From positions 1 through 64,000 of the forward strand of contig JAIYCQ010000022.1 in the NCBI GenBank assembly GCA_027487945.1: a stretch of DNA of 64,000 nt, written 5' to 3'. Made by a program: the position numbers and the translations under genes. Source of the stretch: Caulobacteraceae bacterium (lineage in GTDB: Bacteria; Pseudomonadota; Alphaproteobacteria; Caulobacterales; Caulobacteraceae). Position 1 is the first letter of the stretch; every line of letters begins with the position of its first letter. Shown here piece after piece: positions 15,584 through 24,720 of this stretch. The notes beneath the pieces are model-generated. The model saw nothing but the letters and a program-made list of their open reading frames with translations. It did no database searches and had not been told where the DNA came from.

Positions 15584-16473
15584 GCGAGGGCGCCGCGCCG
15601 ACGGCGAGCGGCCACCGCGCCCTGCCCTTCATCGCCCTGATCGTCGGGGCCTGCGCCATCGGATTCGCGCCGATCTTCGTGCGAATGACCGAGACCGGGC
15701 CCGCGGCCGCCGGCTTCTGGCGACTGTTCCTCGCCCTGCCGGTGCTGGCGCTGATGGCGCTGCGCGACGGCAGGGGCGCGGCGACCCCGCCGGGGCGCAT
15801 GATGCTGCTGGCCGGGCTGTTCTTCGCACTGGACCTGTCGTTCTGGCACTACGGGGTCAAGCTGACCTCGGTGGCCAACGCCACGGTGCTGACCAACCTC
15901 TCGCCGGTTGTGGTGACCACGGTGGCCTGGTTCCTGTTCCGCGAGCGGCCGGCGCGGATCTTTATCGCCGGCCTGACTGTCGCGCTGATCGGGGCCGGGA
16001 TCATGGCCGGCGGGGCCGACGTGACCCGGGCGATCAATGCGCCGCTGGGCGACGTGCTCTCGCTGGCCACCGCCCTCTGGTACGCCTTCTACTTCATCGC
16101 CATGCGCTCGGCGCGGCAGGGCGCGGGCGCCTCGCGGGCGATGTTCTGGTCGACGGCCGTCTCCACCCCGATCCTGCTCGGCGTCGCCCTGGCGTTCGGC
16201 GAGCGGATCATGCCCGGCAGCGGCGCCGGCTGGCTGGCCTGTATGGGCCTTGCCGTGGTTCACATCGCCGGACAGGGCTCGATCGCCTGGGCGCTGGGAC
16301 GCCTGCCCGCCTCGACGGCGTCGGTGGTTGTACTGGCCCAGCCGATCGTCGCCGCCGTCGCGGGCTGGATCCTTTTCAGCGAGGTCCTGACCCCGCTGCA
16401 GATGCTGGGCGGCGTGCTGACACTGGCCGGGGTGGTGATCGCCCAGCGAGCGCCGGTTCAGCGCGCCCAGTAG
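15580..16473 (+). CDS. EamA/DMT family transporter
   Basis: The protein has 297 residues and ten membrane helices in two EamA halves (about 17-145 and 160-290). Halves begin IALIVGACAIGFAPIFVRM and DVLSLATALWYAFYFIAM. The signature near the C-terminus is ASVVVLAQPIVAAVAGWILF. Such proteins export amino acids or metabolites across the inner membrane. It is coupled to gluQ by a 4-bp overlap, though no functional link is evident. Its 3' end overlaps the convergent acetyltransferase gene by 16 bp. Confidence 0.9.
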   Translation: MSEGAAPTASGHRALPFIALIVGACAIGFAPIFVRMTETGPAAAGFWRLFLALPVLALMALRDGRGAATPPGRMMLLAGLFFALDLSFWHYGVKLTSVANATVLTNLSPVVVTTVAWFLFRERPARIFIAGLTVALIGAGIMAGGADVTRAINAPLGDVLSLATALWYAFYFIAMRSARQGAGASRAMFWSTAVSTPILLGVALAFGERIMPGSGAGWLACMGLAVVHIAGQGSIAWALGRLPASTASVVVLAQPIVAAVAGWILFSEVLTPLQMLGGVLTLAGVVIAQRAPVQRAQ

Positions 16474-17192
16474 CGGTACTGGTACGCCGTCGTGAACCCG
16501 AGCTTCTCGTAGAGCGCGACGGCGGTCTCGTTCTTCGCCTCGACCTGCAGGTAGCTGCGCGTCGCGCCCTGCGCCTGGGCGAAGTCCAGCAAGGCCGAGA
16601 CGATGCGCGCCGCCAGGCCCCGACGCCGGAAGTCGGGCGAGGTCCGCATCACCGAAACGCCGGCCCAGTCGCCGTCCACGGCCACCGCGCCGACCGCAAC
16701 GGCCCGACCGCCCGCTTCGATCCGCGCGAACCGAACCGGCGGGGCGATGCGACGCAGGGTGGCCAGCCGTTCCTCCGCGTCGGCCATGTCTCGGTACAGC
16801 GTCTCGAACAGCCCGCTCTGGAACACCTCGCCCGGCGCGTCCTCCAGCAGAACGCCGTCATTGCCGCCGCCGACCGGGCCGGTCATCACCTTCGTCTCGG
16901 TGTTGGGCGAGAAGCCGCCCGCGCGCAGGAAGTCCTCGATCCCGGTCGGGTGCGGAGCCCCGTCGACGGTCTTGAACTTGGCCGGCAGCCCATATCCGGC
17001 GTACCAGGACTCGACCCAGGCCAGCGCCTGATCCAGCGGCCGGTCCGGCGCCTCCAGCGCCCAGCAGGTGTTGGCGCGGCCCGTGTGCCCGGTCGAGGCG
17101 TTCAACCGCCAACCGCCGACCCGCGCCGTGTGCAACGCCGGCCAGGCCCGGGCGGAGACGTCCTCGAGCGCGAGCAGGTCGTCCGGCGTCAT
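16458..17192 (-). CDS. GNAT family N-acetyltransferase
   Basis: The protein has 244 residues starting at the ATG that overlaps the tlpA stop (ATGA). The C-terminal GNAT domain (about residues 115-244) has the acetyl-CoA loop TSPDFRRRGLAARIVSAL and the following YLQVEAKNETAVALYEKLGF. The N-terminal part (ALHTARVGGWRLNAS, then NTCWALEAPDRPLDQAL) resembles a degenerate second GNAT domain. The substrate is unknown. A longer frame up to 17759 is a shadow of tlpA. Confidence 0.88.
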   Translation of the reverse strand: MTPDDLLALEDVSARAWPALHTARVGGWRLNASTGHTGRANTCWALEAPDRPLDQALAWVESWYAGYGLPAKFKTVDGAPHPTGIEDFLRAGGFSPNTETKVMTGPVGGGNDGVLLEDAPGEVFQSGLFETLYRDMADAEERLATLRRIAPPVRFARIEAGGRAVAVGAVAVDGDWAGVSVMRTSPDFRRRGLAARIVSALLDFAQAQGATRSYLQVEAKNETAVALYEKLGFTTAYQYRYWAR

Positions 17193-17803
17193 TCCGCCAG
17201 CAGCCGCTCGATCAGTTCCCGCGCTTCCTTGCCGTTCCAGTCGGCGTCGCCGGAGAGGCGGGCCCGCTCGACGCCGGTCTTGTCGTAGATGATCGTGGTC
17301 GGGAAGCCCGCCGCGCGGGGCTCCAGCCCAAAGGCCAGCCTGTAGTCGGGGTCGCGGTAGAGCTTCAGGGGACTGTTCCGGCCGATGAAGTCGACGGCCA
17401 GGTTCAGGTCGGCCTCGCGGTCGACGCTGACCGGCGCCACGACCAGAGGCTGGGTCTGGTAGGCGGCCTGCAGCGCCGCCAGGGTCGGCATCTCGATCTT
17501 GCAGGGCCCGCACCAGGTGGCCCACAGGTTCACCACCAGCACCTTCCCCCGGAAGTCGGCGACCGAGACCGCCTTGCCGTCGGGATCGAGGAAGGTCTGG
17601 GCCGGCGCCGCGCGGCCGGGAACCGACACCACCAGCTTGGCCAGCTCGCCGCGCTTCAGATCGCGCAGATCGGCCGACTCCTTGGGTTTGAACGAACTGG
17701 CGGCGATGACGTATAGAACCGCCGCCGCGCCGATCAGGGCGAGGCCCCGGATGGCCCATTTCAACAGGTCGGGCCCGGGTTTGGCCGGCTGGACTTCGCT
17801 CAT
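17189..17803 (-). CDS. tlpA: TlpA-like membrane-anchored thiol-disulfide oxidoreductase
   Basis: The protein has 204 residues. An N-terminal membrane helix (about 16-36) anchors a periplasmic thioredoxin domain with active site W-C98-G-P-C101 in [14 protein letters not shown] and the cis-Pro region [11 protein letters not shown]. TlpA proteins reduce disulfides in cytochrome c oxidase assembly and related jobs. The start codon CAT (on the + strand) touches the argH ATG directly (CATATG at 17801-17806), and GGAGGG lies about 12 bp upstream inside argH. The gene is coupled to the GNAT gene. Confidence 0.92.
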   Translation of the reverse strand: MSEVQPAKPGPDLLKWAIRGLALIGAAAVLYVIAASSFKPKESADLRDLKRGELAKLVVSVPGRAAPAQTFLDPDGKAVSVADFRGKVLVVNLWATWCGPCKIEMPTLAALQAAYQTQPLVVAPVSVDREADLNLAVDFIGRNSPLKLYRDPDYRLAFGLEPRAAGFPTTIIYDKTGVERARLSGDADWNGKEARELIERLLAE

Positions 17804-19222
17804 ATGACTGACAAACCCTCCGAGACGACCAAGCCCTCCGGAGAGGGCCAGGCCATGTGGGGCGGACGGTTCTCGGCGCGCCCCAGCGATCTGATGCAGG
17901 CGATCAACGTCTCGATCAGCTTCGACAAACGCCTCTGGGCGCAGGACATCGCCGGCTCGAAGGCCCACGCCGCCATGCTGGCGAAGGCCGGGGTCATATC
18001 TAGCGAGGATGAGGCGCAAATCCAGCAGGGACTGGACGCCATCCGCGCCGAGATCGAAAGCGGCGCCTTCCCGTTCCGCGAGGAGTTCGAGGACATCCAC
18101 ATGAACGTGGAGGCCCGGCTGCGCGAGCTGATCGGCCCGGTGGCCGGCCGGCTGCACACGGCGCGGTCGCGCAACGACCAGGTCGCGCTCGACTTCCGCC
18201 TCTGGGTGCGCGAGGCGACCGAGCGGTCCGCCGCCCAGATCAACGGCCTGATCGCCGCGCTTCTGGACAAGGCGGAGGCCCACGCCGACGCCCTGATGCC
18301 CGGCTTCACCCATCTGCAGCCGGCCCAGCCGGTGACCTTCGGCCACCATCTGATGGCCTATGTTGAGATGTTCGGCCGCGACGCCTCACGCTTCCGCGAC
18401 GCGCGGGCCCGCATGAACGAATGCCCGCTGGGCGCCGCCGCCCTGGCCGGCAGCCCCTTCCCCATCGACCGCGAGATGACGGCGAAGGCCCTGGGCTTTG
18501 ACCGGCCGACGGCCAACTCGCTGGACAGCGTGTCCTCCCGCGACTTCGCGCTGGAGGCCCTGTCGTCGGCGACCATCTGCGCCACCCACCTGTCGCGCCT
18601 GGCCGAGGAGATCGTGCTGTGGATGACGCCGCAGTTCGGCTTCATCCGGCTGAGCGACGCCTTCACGACCGGCAGTTCTATCATGCCGCAGAAGAAGAAC
18701 CCGGACGCCGCCGAGCTGATCCGGGCCAAAGTCGGCCGCATCCTCGGCTCGCTGACCACCCTGACGGTGGTCATGAAAGGCCTGCCGCTCGCCTATTCCA
18801 AGGACATGCAGGAGGACAAGGTCCCGACCTTCGAGGCCTTCGACGCGCTGGAACTGGCGCTGCTGGCCATGACCGGCATGGTTCGCGACCTGGAGCCGCA
18901 GACCGAACGCATGGCCGCCGCCGCCGGGGCGGGTTTCTCGACCGCCACGGACCTGGCCGACTGGCTGGTGCGCGAGCTCGACCTGCCGTTCCGCGACGCC
19001 CATCACGTGACCGGCGCGGCGGTGAAACGGGCCGAGCAGCTGGGCGTCGATCTGGCCGATCTGCCTCTGGCCGAGCTGCAGGCCCTCAACCAGGGCATCA
19101 GCGAGGACGTTTTCAAGGTTCTGACCCCTGCCGCTTCGGCCGCAAGCCGCGTAAGCTGGGGCGGAACGGCGCCCGATCAGGTTCGGGCCCAGGTCGCGCG
19201 TTGGAAGGACTCCCTGCGATGA
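17804..19222 (+). CDS. argH: Argininosuccinate lyase
   Basis: The protein has 472 residues with the fumarase/aspartase superfamily signature [12 protein letters not shown] and conserved [15 protein letters not shown]. It splits argininosuccinate to arginine and fumarate in the cytoplasm. The conserved part begins [10 protein letters not shown] at 17855, where an ATG has a far better ribosome binding site (GGAGAGG, 8 bp before) than the first ATG at 17804, which touches the tlpA start. The true start may be 17855, removing 17 residues. The lipoprotein gene follows with a 4-bp overlap, then lysA. Confidence 0.95.
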   Translation: MTDKPSETTKPSGEGQAMWGGRFSARPSDLMQAINVSISFDKRLWAQDIAGSKAHAAMLAKAGVISSEDEAQIQQGLDAIRAEIESGAFPFREEFEDIHMNVEARLRELIGPVAGRLHTARSRNDQVALDFRLWVREATERSAAQINGLIAALLDKAEAHADALMPGFTHLQPAQPVTFGHHLMAYVEMFGRDASRFRDARARMNECPLGAAALAGSPFPIDREMTAKALGFDRPTANSLDSVSSRDFALEALSSATICATHLSRLAEEIVLWMTPQFGFIRLSDAFTTGSSIMPQKKNPDAAELIRAKVGRILGSLTTLTVVMKGLPLAYSKDMQEDKVPTFEAFDALELALLAMTGMVRDLEPQTERMAAAAGAGFSTATDLADWLVRELDLPFRDAHHVTGAAVKRAEQLGVDLADLPLAELQALNQGISEDVFKVLTPAASAASRVSWGGTAPDQVRAQVARWKDSLR

Positions 19223-19500
19223 AGGCTTCCCGTCTCATTCCGCTGTCGCTGGTGCTGGCGGGCGTCGCCCTGGCCGGCTGCGGCACGCTCGGCGAGCTGG
19301 AGCGTCCCGAGGACCCCGCCAAGCGGGCGGCCTTCGAGGCCGAGCGCCGCGCCATGGCGGGCCGCGGCAACCAGGCTTCGGAGCCGCGCTCGGACGAGGA
19401 ACTGGCTGACCCGGCCACCAGCCGCGGCAATACCCGCGAGTCGCCGATCGGCGGCGGACCATCCGATCCCTTCGCGGGCCCGGGCTCCGACCCGCGCTAG
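19219..19500 (+). CDS. Small lipoprotein between argH and lysA (LptM-like position)
   Basis: The protein has 93 residues. A lipoprotein signal peptide ends in L-A-G-C21, followed by [22 protein letters not shown] and a disordered Gly/Pro/Asp-rich tail. In many proteobacteria a short lipoprotein precedes lysA or dapF; in E. coli the corresponding protein (LptM/YifL) assists LptD assembly. The similarity here is mainly position and lipobox, so the same role is only possible. Its ATG overlaps the argH stop. Confidence 0.83.
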   Translation: MKASRLIPLSLVLAGVALAGCGTLGELERPEDPAKRAAFEAERRAMAGRGNQASEPRSDEELADPATSRGNTRESPIGGGPSDPFAGPGSDPR

Positions 19501-19518
19501 ACGAGACTTGAGAGCAGC

Positions 19519-20790
19519 GTGAACCACTTCGAGGTCCGGGGCGACGAGCTCCACTGCGAGAGCGTCCCCCTGTCCCGGATCGCGGACGAGGTCGGCACGC
19601 CGGTCTATGTCTATTCGCGGGCCACGTTCGAGCGGCACTACACCGTCTTCCGCGACGCCCTGGTCCTGGCCGGGGTCGCCGACCCGCTGGTCGCCTATGC
19701 GGTCAAGGCCAACAGCAACGTCTCGGTGCTCAAGATCCTCGGCGACCTCGGCGCCGGGGCCGACACGGTGTCGGAGGGCGAGATCCGCCGGGCGCTGGCC
19801 GCCGGCATCCCGGGTGAGCGGATCGTCTTCTCCGGCGTCGGCAAGACCCGCGGCGAGATCGCCTTCGCGCTGAAGGCCGGGGTCTCGGAGATCAACGTCG
19901 AGTCCGAGCCGGAACTGAAGCTGATCGCCGCGGTGGCCGAGGAGCTCGGGCTGCGCGCCCCGATCGTGTTCCGCGTGAACCCGGACGTCGCCGCCGGCGG
20001 GCACGCCAAGATCGCCACCGGCAAGGCCGAGAACAAGTTCGGCGTCTCCTTCGCCGAGGCGGCGCGGCTGTACGCCAACGCCTCCAACCATCCGCACCTG
20101 AACCCGTTGGGCGTCGCCTGCCACATCGGCAGCCAGATCACCGATCTCGCCCCGTTCGAGGCGGCCTTCCGCAAGATGCGCGGCCTGGTCGAGAGCCTGC
20201 GGGCCGAGGGGCTGACCGTCGAGCGGCTGGACCTCGGCGGCGGCCTGGGCGTGCCCTACTTCAACCAGCCCGACCCGCCGGCGCCGGCGGCGTACGCCGC
20301 TATGGTGGCGAAGGTGGTCGAGGGCCTGGAGGATATCCGCCTGGCCTTCGAGCCCGGCCGGGTGATCGCCGCCAACGCCGGGGTGCTGGTCGCCGCGGTG
20401 ATCCACCTGCACGAGCGGCCGGAGGGGCGGAAGTTCCTGGTCCTCGACGCGGCGATGAACGACCTGATCCGGCCGGCCATGTACGACTCGTTCCACGACA
20501 TCCGCCCGGTCAAGGCGACGGAGGCCGCGCCCGTGCCGCTCGATGTGGTCGGACCCGTCTGCGAGACCGGCGACACCTTCACCCGCGAGCGGCTGCTGCC
20601 GCCGATGGGCCCGGGCGACCTCGTCGCCTTCATGAGCGCCGGCGCCTACGGCGCGGCCATGGCCAGCGAATACAACAGCCGCCCGCTGGTGCCAGAGGTG
20701 CTGGTCGACGGCGACCGCTACGCGGTCATCCGCAAGCGCCCGACCTACGAGGAGATGCTGGCCGACGAGGTGATCGGGGAGTGGCTTTAG
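19519..20790 (+). CDS. lysA: Diaminopimelate decarboxylase
   Basis: The protein has 423 residues and a GTG start 18 bp after the lipoprotein gene. It is a PLP enzyme of fold type III: K63 in YAVKANSN binds PLP, and DLGGGLGVPY, FEPGRVIAANAG and GPVCETGDTF are the usual phosphate and substrate motifs. It makes L-lysine from meso-diaminopimelate. The conserved argH-lipoprotein-lysA order indicates one operon. A perfect hairpin just after the stop ends the transcript. Confidence 0.96.
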   Translation: MNHFEVRGDELHCESVPLSRIADEVGTPVYVYSRATFERHYTVFRDALVLAGVADPLVAYAVKANSNVSVLKILGDLGAGADTVSEGEIRRALAAGIPGERIVFSGVGKTRGEIAFALKAGVSEINVESEPELKLIAAVAEELGLRAPIVFRVNPDVAAGGHAKIATGKAENKFGVSFAEAARLYANASNHPHLNPLGVACHIGSQITDLAPFEAAFRKMRGLVESLRAEGLTVERLDLGGGLGVPYFNQPDPPAPAAYAAMVAKVVEGLEDIRLAFEPGRVIAANAGVLVAAVIHLHERPEGRKFLVLDAAMNDLIRPAMYDSFHDIRPVKATEAAPVPLDVVGPVCETGDTFTRERLLPPMGPGDLVAFMSAGAYGAAMASEYNSRPLVPEVLVDGDRYAVIRKRPTYEEMLADEVIGEWL

Positions 20791-20794
20791 GCTC

Positions 20795-20821
20795 GGGACA
20801 GACACCGCAGGTGTCTGTCCC
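20795..20821. terminator. Perfect 12-bp hairpin between convergent lysA and enoyl-CoA hydratase genes
   Basis: GGGACAGACACC-gca-GGTGTCTGTCCC stands 4 bp behind the lysA stop and 9 bp from the convergent stop. It can serve both directions as a transcript end; a T run is missing, so termination may be Rho-dependent with the hairpin as 3' protection. Confidence 0.7.
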
Positions 20822-20830
20822 TGTTCGTCC

Positions 20831-21679
20831 CTACTCCCACCACGGGTAGACGTCCGGCATGTCCGTCGAGACCTTGCCCGGGAAGTTCGGCTTGCGCTTC
20901 TCCAGGAAGGCCGCGACGCCCTCCTTCACGTCCGCCGTGCCGCCCATGGCCATGGCCAGCGGGCCATCGACGCCCAGCACCTTCAGCGGGTCCGCCTCTT
21001 CGGAGAAGCGCCAGAGCAGGGCGCGGGTGACGGCGATGGAGATGGCGGAGGTCTCGTCGGCGATCTCGCGGGCGATTTCCATGGCGCGGGGCAGCAGATC
21101 CTCGGGTTCGACCACCTCGCTGACCAGCCCGCCGGCCAGCGCCTCGTCGGCCTGGAACACCCGGCCGGAGTAGCACCAGCGCAGCGCCTGCGGCAGGCCG
21201 ACGATGCGCGGCAGGAAGGACGCCGCCCCGGCCTCCGGCGCCAGGCCGCGGCGCGCGAAGACGAAGCCGATCTTGGCCCTGGTCGAGGCGATACGGATGT
21301 CCATCGGCAGGGTCATGGTGATCCCGACCCCGACCGCGCCGCCGTTGATCGCCGCGATCGACGGCTTGCGGCAGGTATAGATGGCCTCGGTGAAGCCGCC
21401 CTTGGGCGCACCGGTCTTCGGCCGCCCCGCGCCGAACAGCTTGGCGCCCTCGCCGCCGAAGGCGTCCGAGCCCGCCGACATGTCCGCCCCGGCGCAGAAG
21501 CCGCGTCCGGCCCCGGTGACGATGATCACCCGCACCGCGTCGTCGGCGTCGGCCTGGACAAAGGCGTCGGCCAGTTCGGCGCCCATGGTCGCGGTGTAGG
21601 CATTCAGCGCCTCCGGCCGATTGAGGGTCAGGGTCAGGACGCCGTCGTCCAGCGAGGTGAGGATGGTTTCGTAGGCCAT
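20831..21679 (-). CDS. Enoyl-CoA hydratase/isomerase family protein
   Basis: The protein has 282 residues of crotonase fold. The oxyanion-hole motifs are GRGFCAGADMS near residue 60 and AAINGGAVGVGITMTLPMDIRIAS near residue 115. The later FVFARRGLAPEAGAASFLPRIVG carries the second catalytic Glu position (PEAG), while the first usual Glu position is not obvious, so the exact reaction (hydratase or isomerase) is uncertain. It acts on acyl-CoA in beta-oxidation-type pathways. It is monocistronic; no fatty-acid gene is adjacent. Confidence 0.92.
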   Translation of the reverse strand: MAYETILTSLDDGVLTLTLNRPEALNAYTATMGAELADAFVQADADDAVRVIIVTGAGRGFCAGADMSAGSDAFGGEGAKLFGAGRPKTGAPKGGFTEAIYTCRKPSIAAINGGAVGVGITMTLPMDIRIASTRAKIGFVFARRGLAPEAGAASFLPRIVGLPQALRWCYSGRVFQADEALAGGLVSEVVEPEDLLPRAMEIAREIADETSAISIAVTRALLWRFSEEADPLKVLGVDGPLAMAMGGTADVKEGVAAFLEKRKPNFPGKVSTDMPDVYPWWE

Positions 21680-21805
21680 GGCCGCTTGCTCCCTGCCGGT
21701 CTGCGCCGGTCCGGGAGGCAGCCTGTCAGCCCGCGCAGCCGGGCGACAAGTATGACGTAGCGTCAGGGCTGCCGGAGAGGGGCTGAAAAAGATACTGGAC
21801 TCTAT

Positions 21806-21837
21806 GTCTAATATTTCTTACACTACGTCCAACATTT
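21806..21837. promoter_or_regulatory. Helically phased direct repeats before the membrane/XRE gene pair
   Basis: GTCTAATATTT (21806-21816) and GTCCAACATTT (21827-21837) match at 9 of 11 positions and start exactly 21 bp apart, two turns of DNA. They lie in an AT-rich promoter island 27 bp before the membrane protein start and may be binding sites of the XRE regulator encoded by the same unit. Confidence 0.55.
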
Positions 21838-21863
21838 GAGACAAACCTGTCGGAGCGCACCTC

Positions 21864-22283
21864 ATGTCCTTCCGTGAAAAGACCGCCTGGGTGTCGCTGC
21901 TCGCCACCACGGGTGTGTGGGGCCTCTACTTCTGGAGACTGTGGCCGGACCTTCAGGATCGGTCGCTGCAGCCCGGTTCCGTCGGTCTGTTCATCGGCGG
22001 CGTGGTGATCCTGACCGTCATCCAGATCATCGTCGCCATCGCGCTGGCCCTGGCCTCCGGCAAGGCCGCCGATGCGCCGATGGACGAGCGCGAGCAGCTG
22101 ATCGACCTGAACGGCTCCCGCGCCGGCTTCTACGCCCTCAACGCCGCCTGCTTCTGCGCCTCGGCCCTGTGGCTGATCGGCGCCAGTCCGGTGGTCATGG
22201 CCAACGCCATCCTGGCCGCGATGGTGGTGGGCGAGGTCATCCGATCCGGCTTCGTGATCGTCGGCTACCGTCGGGGCGTCTGA
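21864..22283 (+). CDS. Small four-helix membrane protein paired with an XRE regulator
   Basis: The protein has 139 residues with hydrophobic segments at about 9-26, 44-66, 91-110 and 114-134. After the second helix comes a short polar loop ADAPMDEREQLIDLNGSRAG. This layout, directly followed by a tiny Cro-type HTH protein, is a widespread arrangement in bacteria, in which the regulator controls the membrane protein. The function is not established. The XRE gene begins 2 bp after the stop. Confidence 0.75.
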   Translation: MSFREKTAWVSLLATTGVWGLYFWRLWPDLQDRSLQPGSVGLFIGGVVILTVIQIIVAIALALASGKAADAPMDEREQLIDLNGSRAGFYALNAACFCASALWLIGASPVVMANAILAAMVVGEVIRSGFVIVGYRRGV

Positions 22284-22285
22284 CC

Positions 22286-22501
22286 GTGGCCTCCCCGCCC
22301 CCGATCCGCAACCAGATCCGCCGCCTGCGCTTCGACCACGGCGAGATGACCCAGCAGGCCCTGGCCGACGCCATCGGCATGACCCGCCAGACCATCGTCG
22401 CCATCGAGGCCGGCAAGTACTCGCCCTCGCTGGAGGCGGCGTTCCGGATCTCTCGGGTGTTCGGGGTCGGGGTGGAGGATGTGTTCGGGTGGGAGGGGTG
22501 A
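22286..22501 (+). CDS. XRE family HTH regulator (71 residues)
   Basis: A single Cro/C1-type HTH: NQIRRLRFDHGEMTQQALADAI, then GMTRQTIVAIEAGKYSPSLEAAFRIS and the end VFGVGVEDVFGWEG. The closest style is the short YozG-like regulators that accompany a membrane protein. The start is a GTG 2 bp behind the upstream stop, so translation is coupled. No dimerisation or ligand domain is present. The phased direct repeats in front of the pair are the proposed targets. Confidence 0.9.
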   Translation: MASPPPIRNQIRRLRFDHGEMTQQALADAIGMTRQTIVAIEAGKYSPSLEAAFRISRVFGVGVEDVFGWEG

Positions 22502-22508
22502 GCCCTCC

Positions 22509-23036
22509 TCAGTCCATCGCCCCGACGTACGGGATGCCGCGCATGCCGCCGGCCACGTCCATGCCGTAGCCGACCAGGAAACGGGGCGGGGCCTCCCAGG
22601 CCACGAAGTCGGGCTGGATGGCGCGCTCGGTGGGCCAGGGCTTGCTGGCGAAAACGGCGGTCAGCACCTCGCTGGCCCCGGCGTCGCGGACCAGGCGGGC
22701 AGCCTCGCTGAGCGACAGGCCGGTGTCGAACACGTCGTCGACGATCAGCGCCTTGCGGCCCAGAACCGGGCGCTGCAGGTCGGCGCGAACCTCGCAGCGG
22801 CCGTAGCTCTGGCGCTCGTCGCGGTAGGAGGAGAGCCACAGGGCGTCGAACCGGGTCAGGCGGCCGAGCCGGGCCAGCGCCCGGGTCAGGTCAGCGGCGA
22901 ACCAGATGCCGCCGGTGAGCAGGCAGACCATCACCGTCTCGTCGTCGATGCGGGGAGCGATCTGTTCGGCCACGGCGGCGACGCGGGCGGCGACCTCCTG
23001 TTCGGACAACAGGACCGTCGGCTGCGGCTCGCTCAT
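22509..23036 (-). CDS. hpt: Hypoxanthine phosphoribosyltransferase
   Basis: The protein has 175 residues. The PRPP loop is ALIVDDVFDTGLSLSEAA (residues 93-110), with the usual acidic pair DD. Further family signs are VCLLTGGIWFAADLTRAL and the C-terminal FLVGYGMDVAGGMRGIPYVG. It salvages hypoxanthine or guanine to IMP or GMP. The start codon shares a base with the stop of the upstream MJ0042 gene (TGATG), so both are expressed together. Confidence 0.9.
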   Translation of the reverse strand: MSEPQPTVLLSEQEVAARVAAVAEQIAPRIDDETVMVCLLTGGIWFAADLTRALARLGRLTRFDALWLSSYRDERQSYGRCEVRADLQRPVLGRKALIVDDVFDTGLSLSEAARLVRDAGASEVLTAVFASKPWPTERAIQPDFVAWEAPPRFLVGYGMDVAGGMRGIPYVGAMD

Positions 23037-23929
23037 CAGTGACCCTCCGTCGGGGCGTGGGCGGCGTCCTCGACGACCGGCGTGGCTTCGAGCACCGTCT
23101 CGCCGGCGGGGGCGTGATCGGTCGCGGCCGGCGCGTGACCGGCTGCCTCCGCCCCGACCTCGCCGCGCAGGGCGACACGCTGGCTCTCGCCCTTGGGCGC
23201 CGGGTGTTTCGACGTCTCGCCCTTCGCGCCCTTGGTCAGGTCGAAGCTGACCTCAAGCGTGGCCGCCGTGGTCGGCGGATCGAGCAGGGCCAGCGCGAAG
23301 TGGCGGGTCTCGCCGGGCGGGATCACGGGATCGGCCGGGCTGGCCAGTTTCACCGCCACCACCTTGCCGGCCTTGTTGAGCAGGCTGATCCGCAGCGGCG
23401 GCGCCGTGACCGGATGATCCTCGACATTGCGCATCACGCCCGACACCGCGAGGGCGGCATGGCCGTCCTGCAGCGCGGCCTCGGCGGCGACCTCCTCGAT
23501 CTCCAGCCCGACGCGATTGACGTCCAGGCCCACCGCGGCGAAGGCGCTGGCCGTGCGCGGCCACATCTCGACGACCGAGCCGCGGAAGACGATGCCGCCC
23601 AGCACCAGGGCCATCAGCGCGACAGCCATGCCGGCCCAGACGATGCCGACGGTGGCGGCTTCGCGCACGCGGCGCTCGTTGGTGGCTTTCTGGCGGAAGA
23701 CCTTGGGCAGTTCCTCGCCGGGCAGGTCGCTGACCGCGGTCTCCTCGGCCTTGTCGCCCTCCTTGGCCAGGGCGCCGGCTTCGGGATCGACGAACAGTTC
23801 GAGGTCGGCCTGGCCTTCGGCCGTCCAGCGATTGCCGCAGGCAGAACAGCGCACCGTGCGGCCGCCTGCCCCGACCTTGTCGTCAGGTACGAAATACCGG
23901 GTAGCGCACTCGGGACAGGTCAGTATCAT
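23036..23929 (-). CDS. MJ0042-type zinc-ribbon membrane protein (DUF3426-like)
   Basis: The protein has 297 residues. The N-terminal zinc ribbon has C5-P-E-C8 and C28-S-A-C31. An acidic linker follows, a single membrane helix at about 92-115, then a periplasmic beta domain similar to DUF3426 (about 130-240, with GVMRNVEDHPVTAPPLRISL) and an Ala/Pro/His-rich tail with repeated APAxxDHAP-type units. The role is unknown; the family commonly sits next to ftsE in alphaproteobacteria. It diverges from ftsE with 56 bp between. Confidence 0.87.
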   Translation of the reverse strand: MILTCPECATRYFVPDDKVGAGGRTVRCSACGNRWTAEGQADLELFVDPEAGALAKEGDKAEETAVSDLPGEELPKVFRQKATNERRVREAATVGIVWAGMAVALMALVLGGIVFRGSVVEMWPRTASAFAAVGLDVNRVGLEIEEVAAEAALQDGHAALAVSGVMRNVEDHPVTAPPLRISLLNKAGKVVAVKLASPADPVIPPGETRHFALALLDPPTTAATLEVSFDLTKGAKGETSKHPAPKGESQRVALRGEVGAEAAGHAPAATDHAPAGETVLEATPVVEDAAHAPTEGH

Positions 23930-23985
23930 GCCAGCGAATCGGACGCTCCCCGCTCCTCCTCCCGAGGTCGCCGATTTCGGCTCCC

Positions 23986-24720
23986 ATGTCCAGAAACCAG
24001 AACGCCGTATTCGAGGGCGACGCGGTCGCCGGACCCGTGTTGCGCTTCGACGGCGTCGGCATGCGCTATGGCCGTGCGCCGGAGGTGCTGAAGGACGTTT
24101 CGTTCGAGCTGGCCGCGGGCAGTTTTCATTTCCTCACCGGCGCTTCGGGCGCCGGCAAGAGCAGCCTTCTGAAGCTGATCTATCTGGCCGAACATCCCTC
24201 AAGGGGGACCATCGAACTGTTCGGTCGGGATGTCGACGCCGTCCATGCGGCGGACCGCCCCTTCCTGCGCCGCCGCATCGGGGTGGTGTTCCAGGAGTTC
24301 CGGCTGCTGGAGCATCTGTCGGCCTTCGACAACGTCGCCCTGCCGCTGCGGATCGCCGGCGGCAAGCCGGACGCCTACCGCGCCGACGTCGCCGAGCTGC
24401 TCACCTGGGTCGGGCTCAAGGACCGTATGCACGCCCTGCCCCCCACCTTGTCGGGGGGCGAGAAACAGCGGCTGGCCATCGCCCGGGCGGTGGTCAACCG
24501 GCCGGACATCCTGCTGGCCGACGAGCCGACCGGCAACGTCGACGACGCCCATGCCATCCGCATTCTCAAGCTGTTCGTCGAGCTCAACCGGCTGGGCACC
24601 ACCGTACTGATCGCCAGCCACGACGAGGACCTGGTCGCCCGCTCGGGCCAGCCGGTGCTGCACCTGGATCGCGGCCGCCTGCGCCTCTACGGACGCGGCG
24701 TCGGGGAGCGGGCCGGATGA
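23986..24720 (+). CDS. ftsE: Cell division ATP-binding protein FtsE
   Basis: The protein has 244 residues, an ABC ATPase. Walker A is TGASGAGKSS (residues 51-60), the Q loop is FQEFRLLEHLSAFDNVALPL, the signature LSGGEKQRLAIARA and Walker B ILLADEPTGNVD. FtsE with FtsX controls peptidoglycan hydrolases at the division site. The N-terminus is about 15 residues longer than usual. ftsX overlaps by ATGA. Confidence 0.93.
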   Translation: MSRNQNAVFEGDAVAGPVLRFDGVGMRYGRAPEVLKDVSFELAAGSFHFLTGASGAGKSSLLKLIYLAEHPSRGTIELFGRDVDAVHAADRPFLRRRIGVVFQEFRLLEHLSAFDNVALPLRIAGGKPDAYRADVAELLTWVGLKDRMHALPPTLSGGEKQRLAIARAVVNRPDILLADEPTGNVDDAHAIRILKLFVELNRLGTTVLIASHDEDLVARSGQPVLHLDRGRLRLYGRGVGERAG

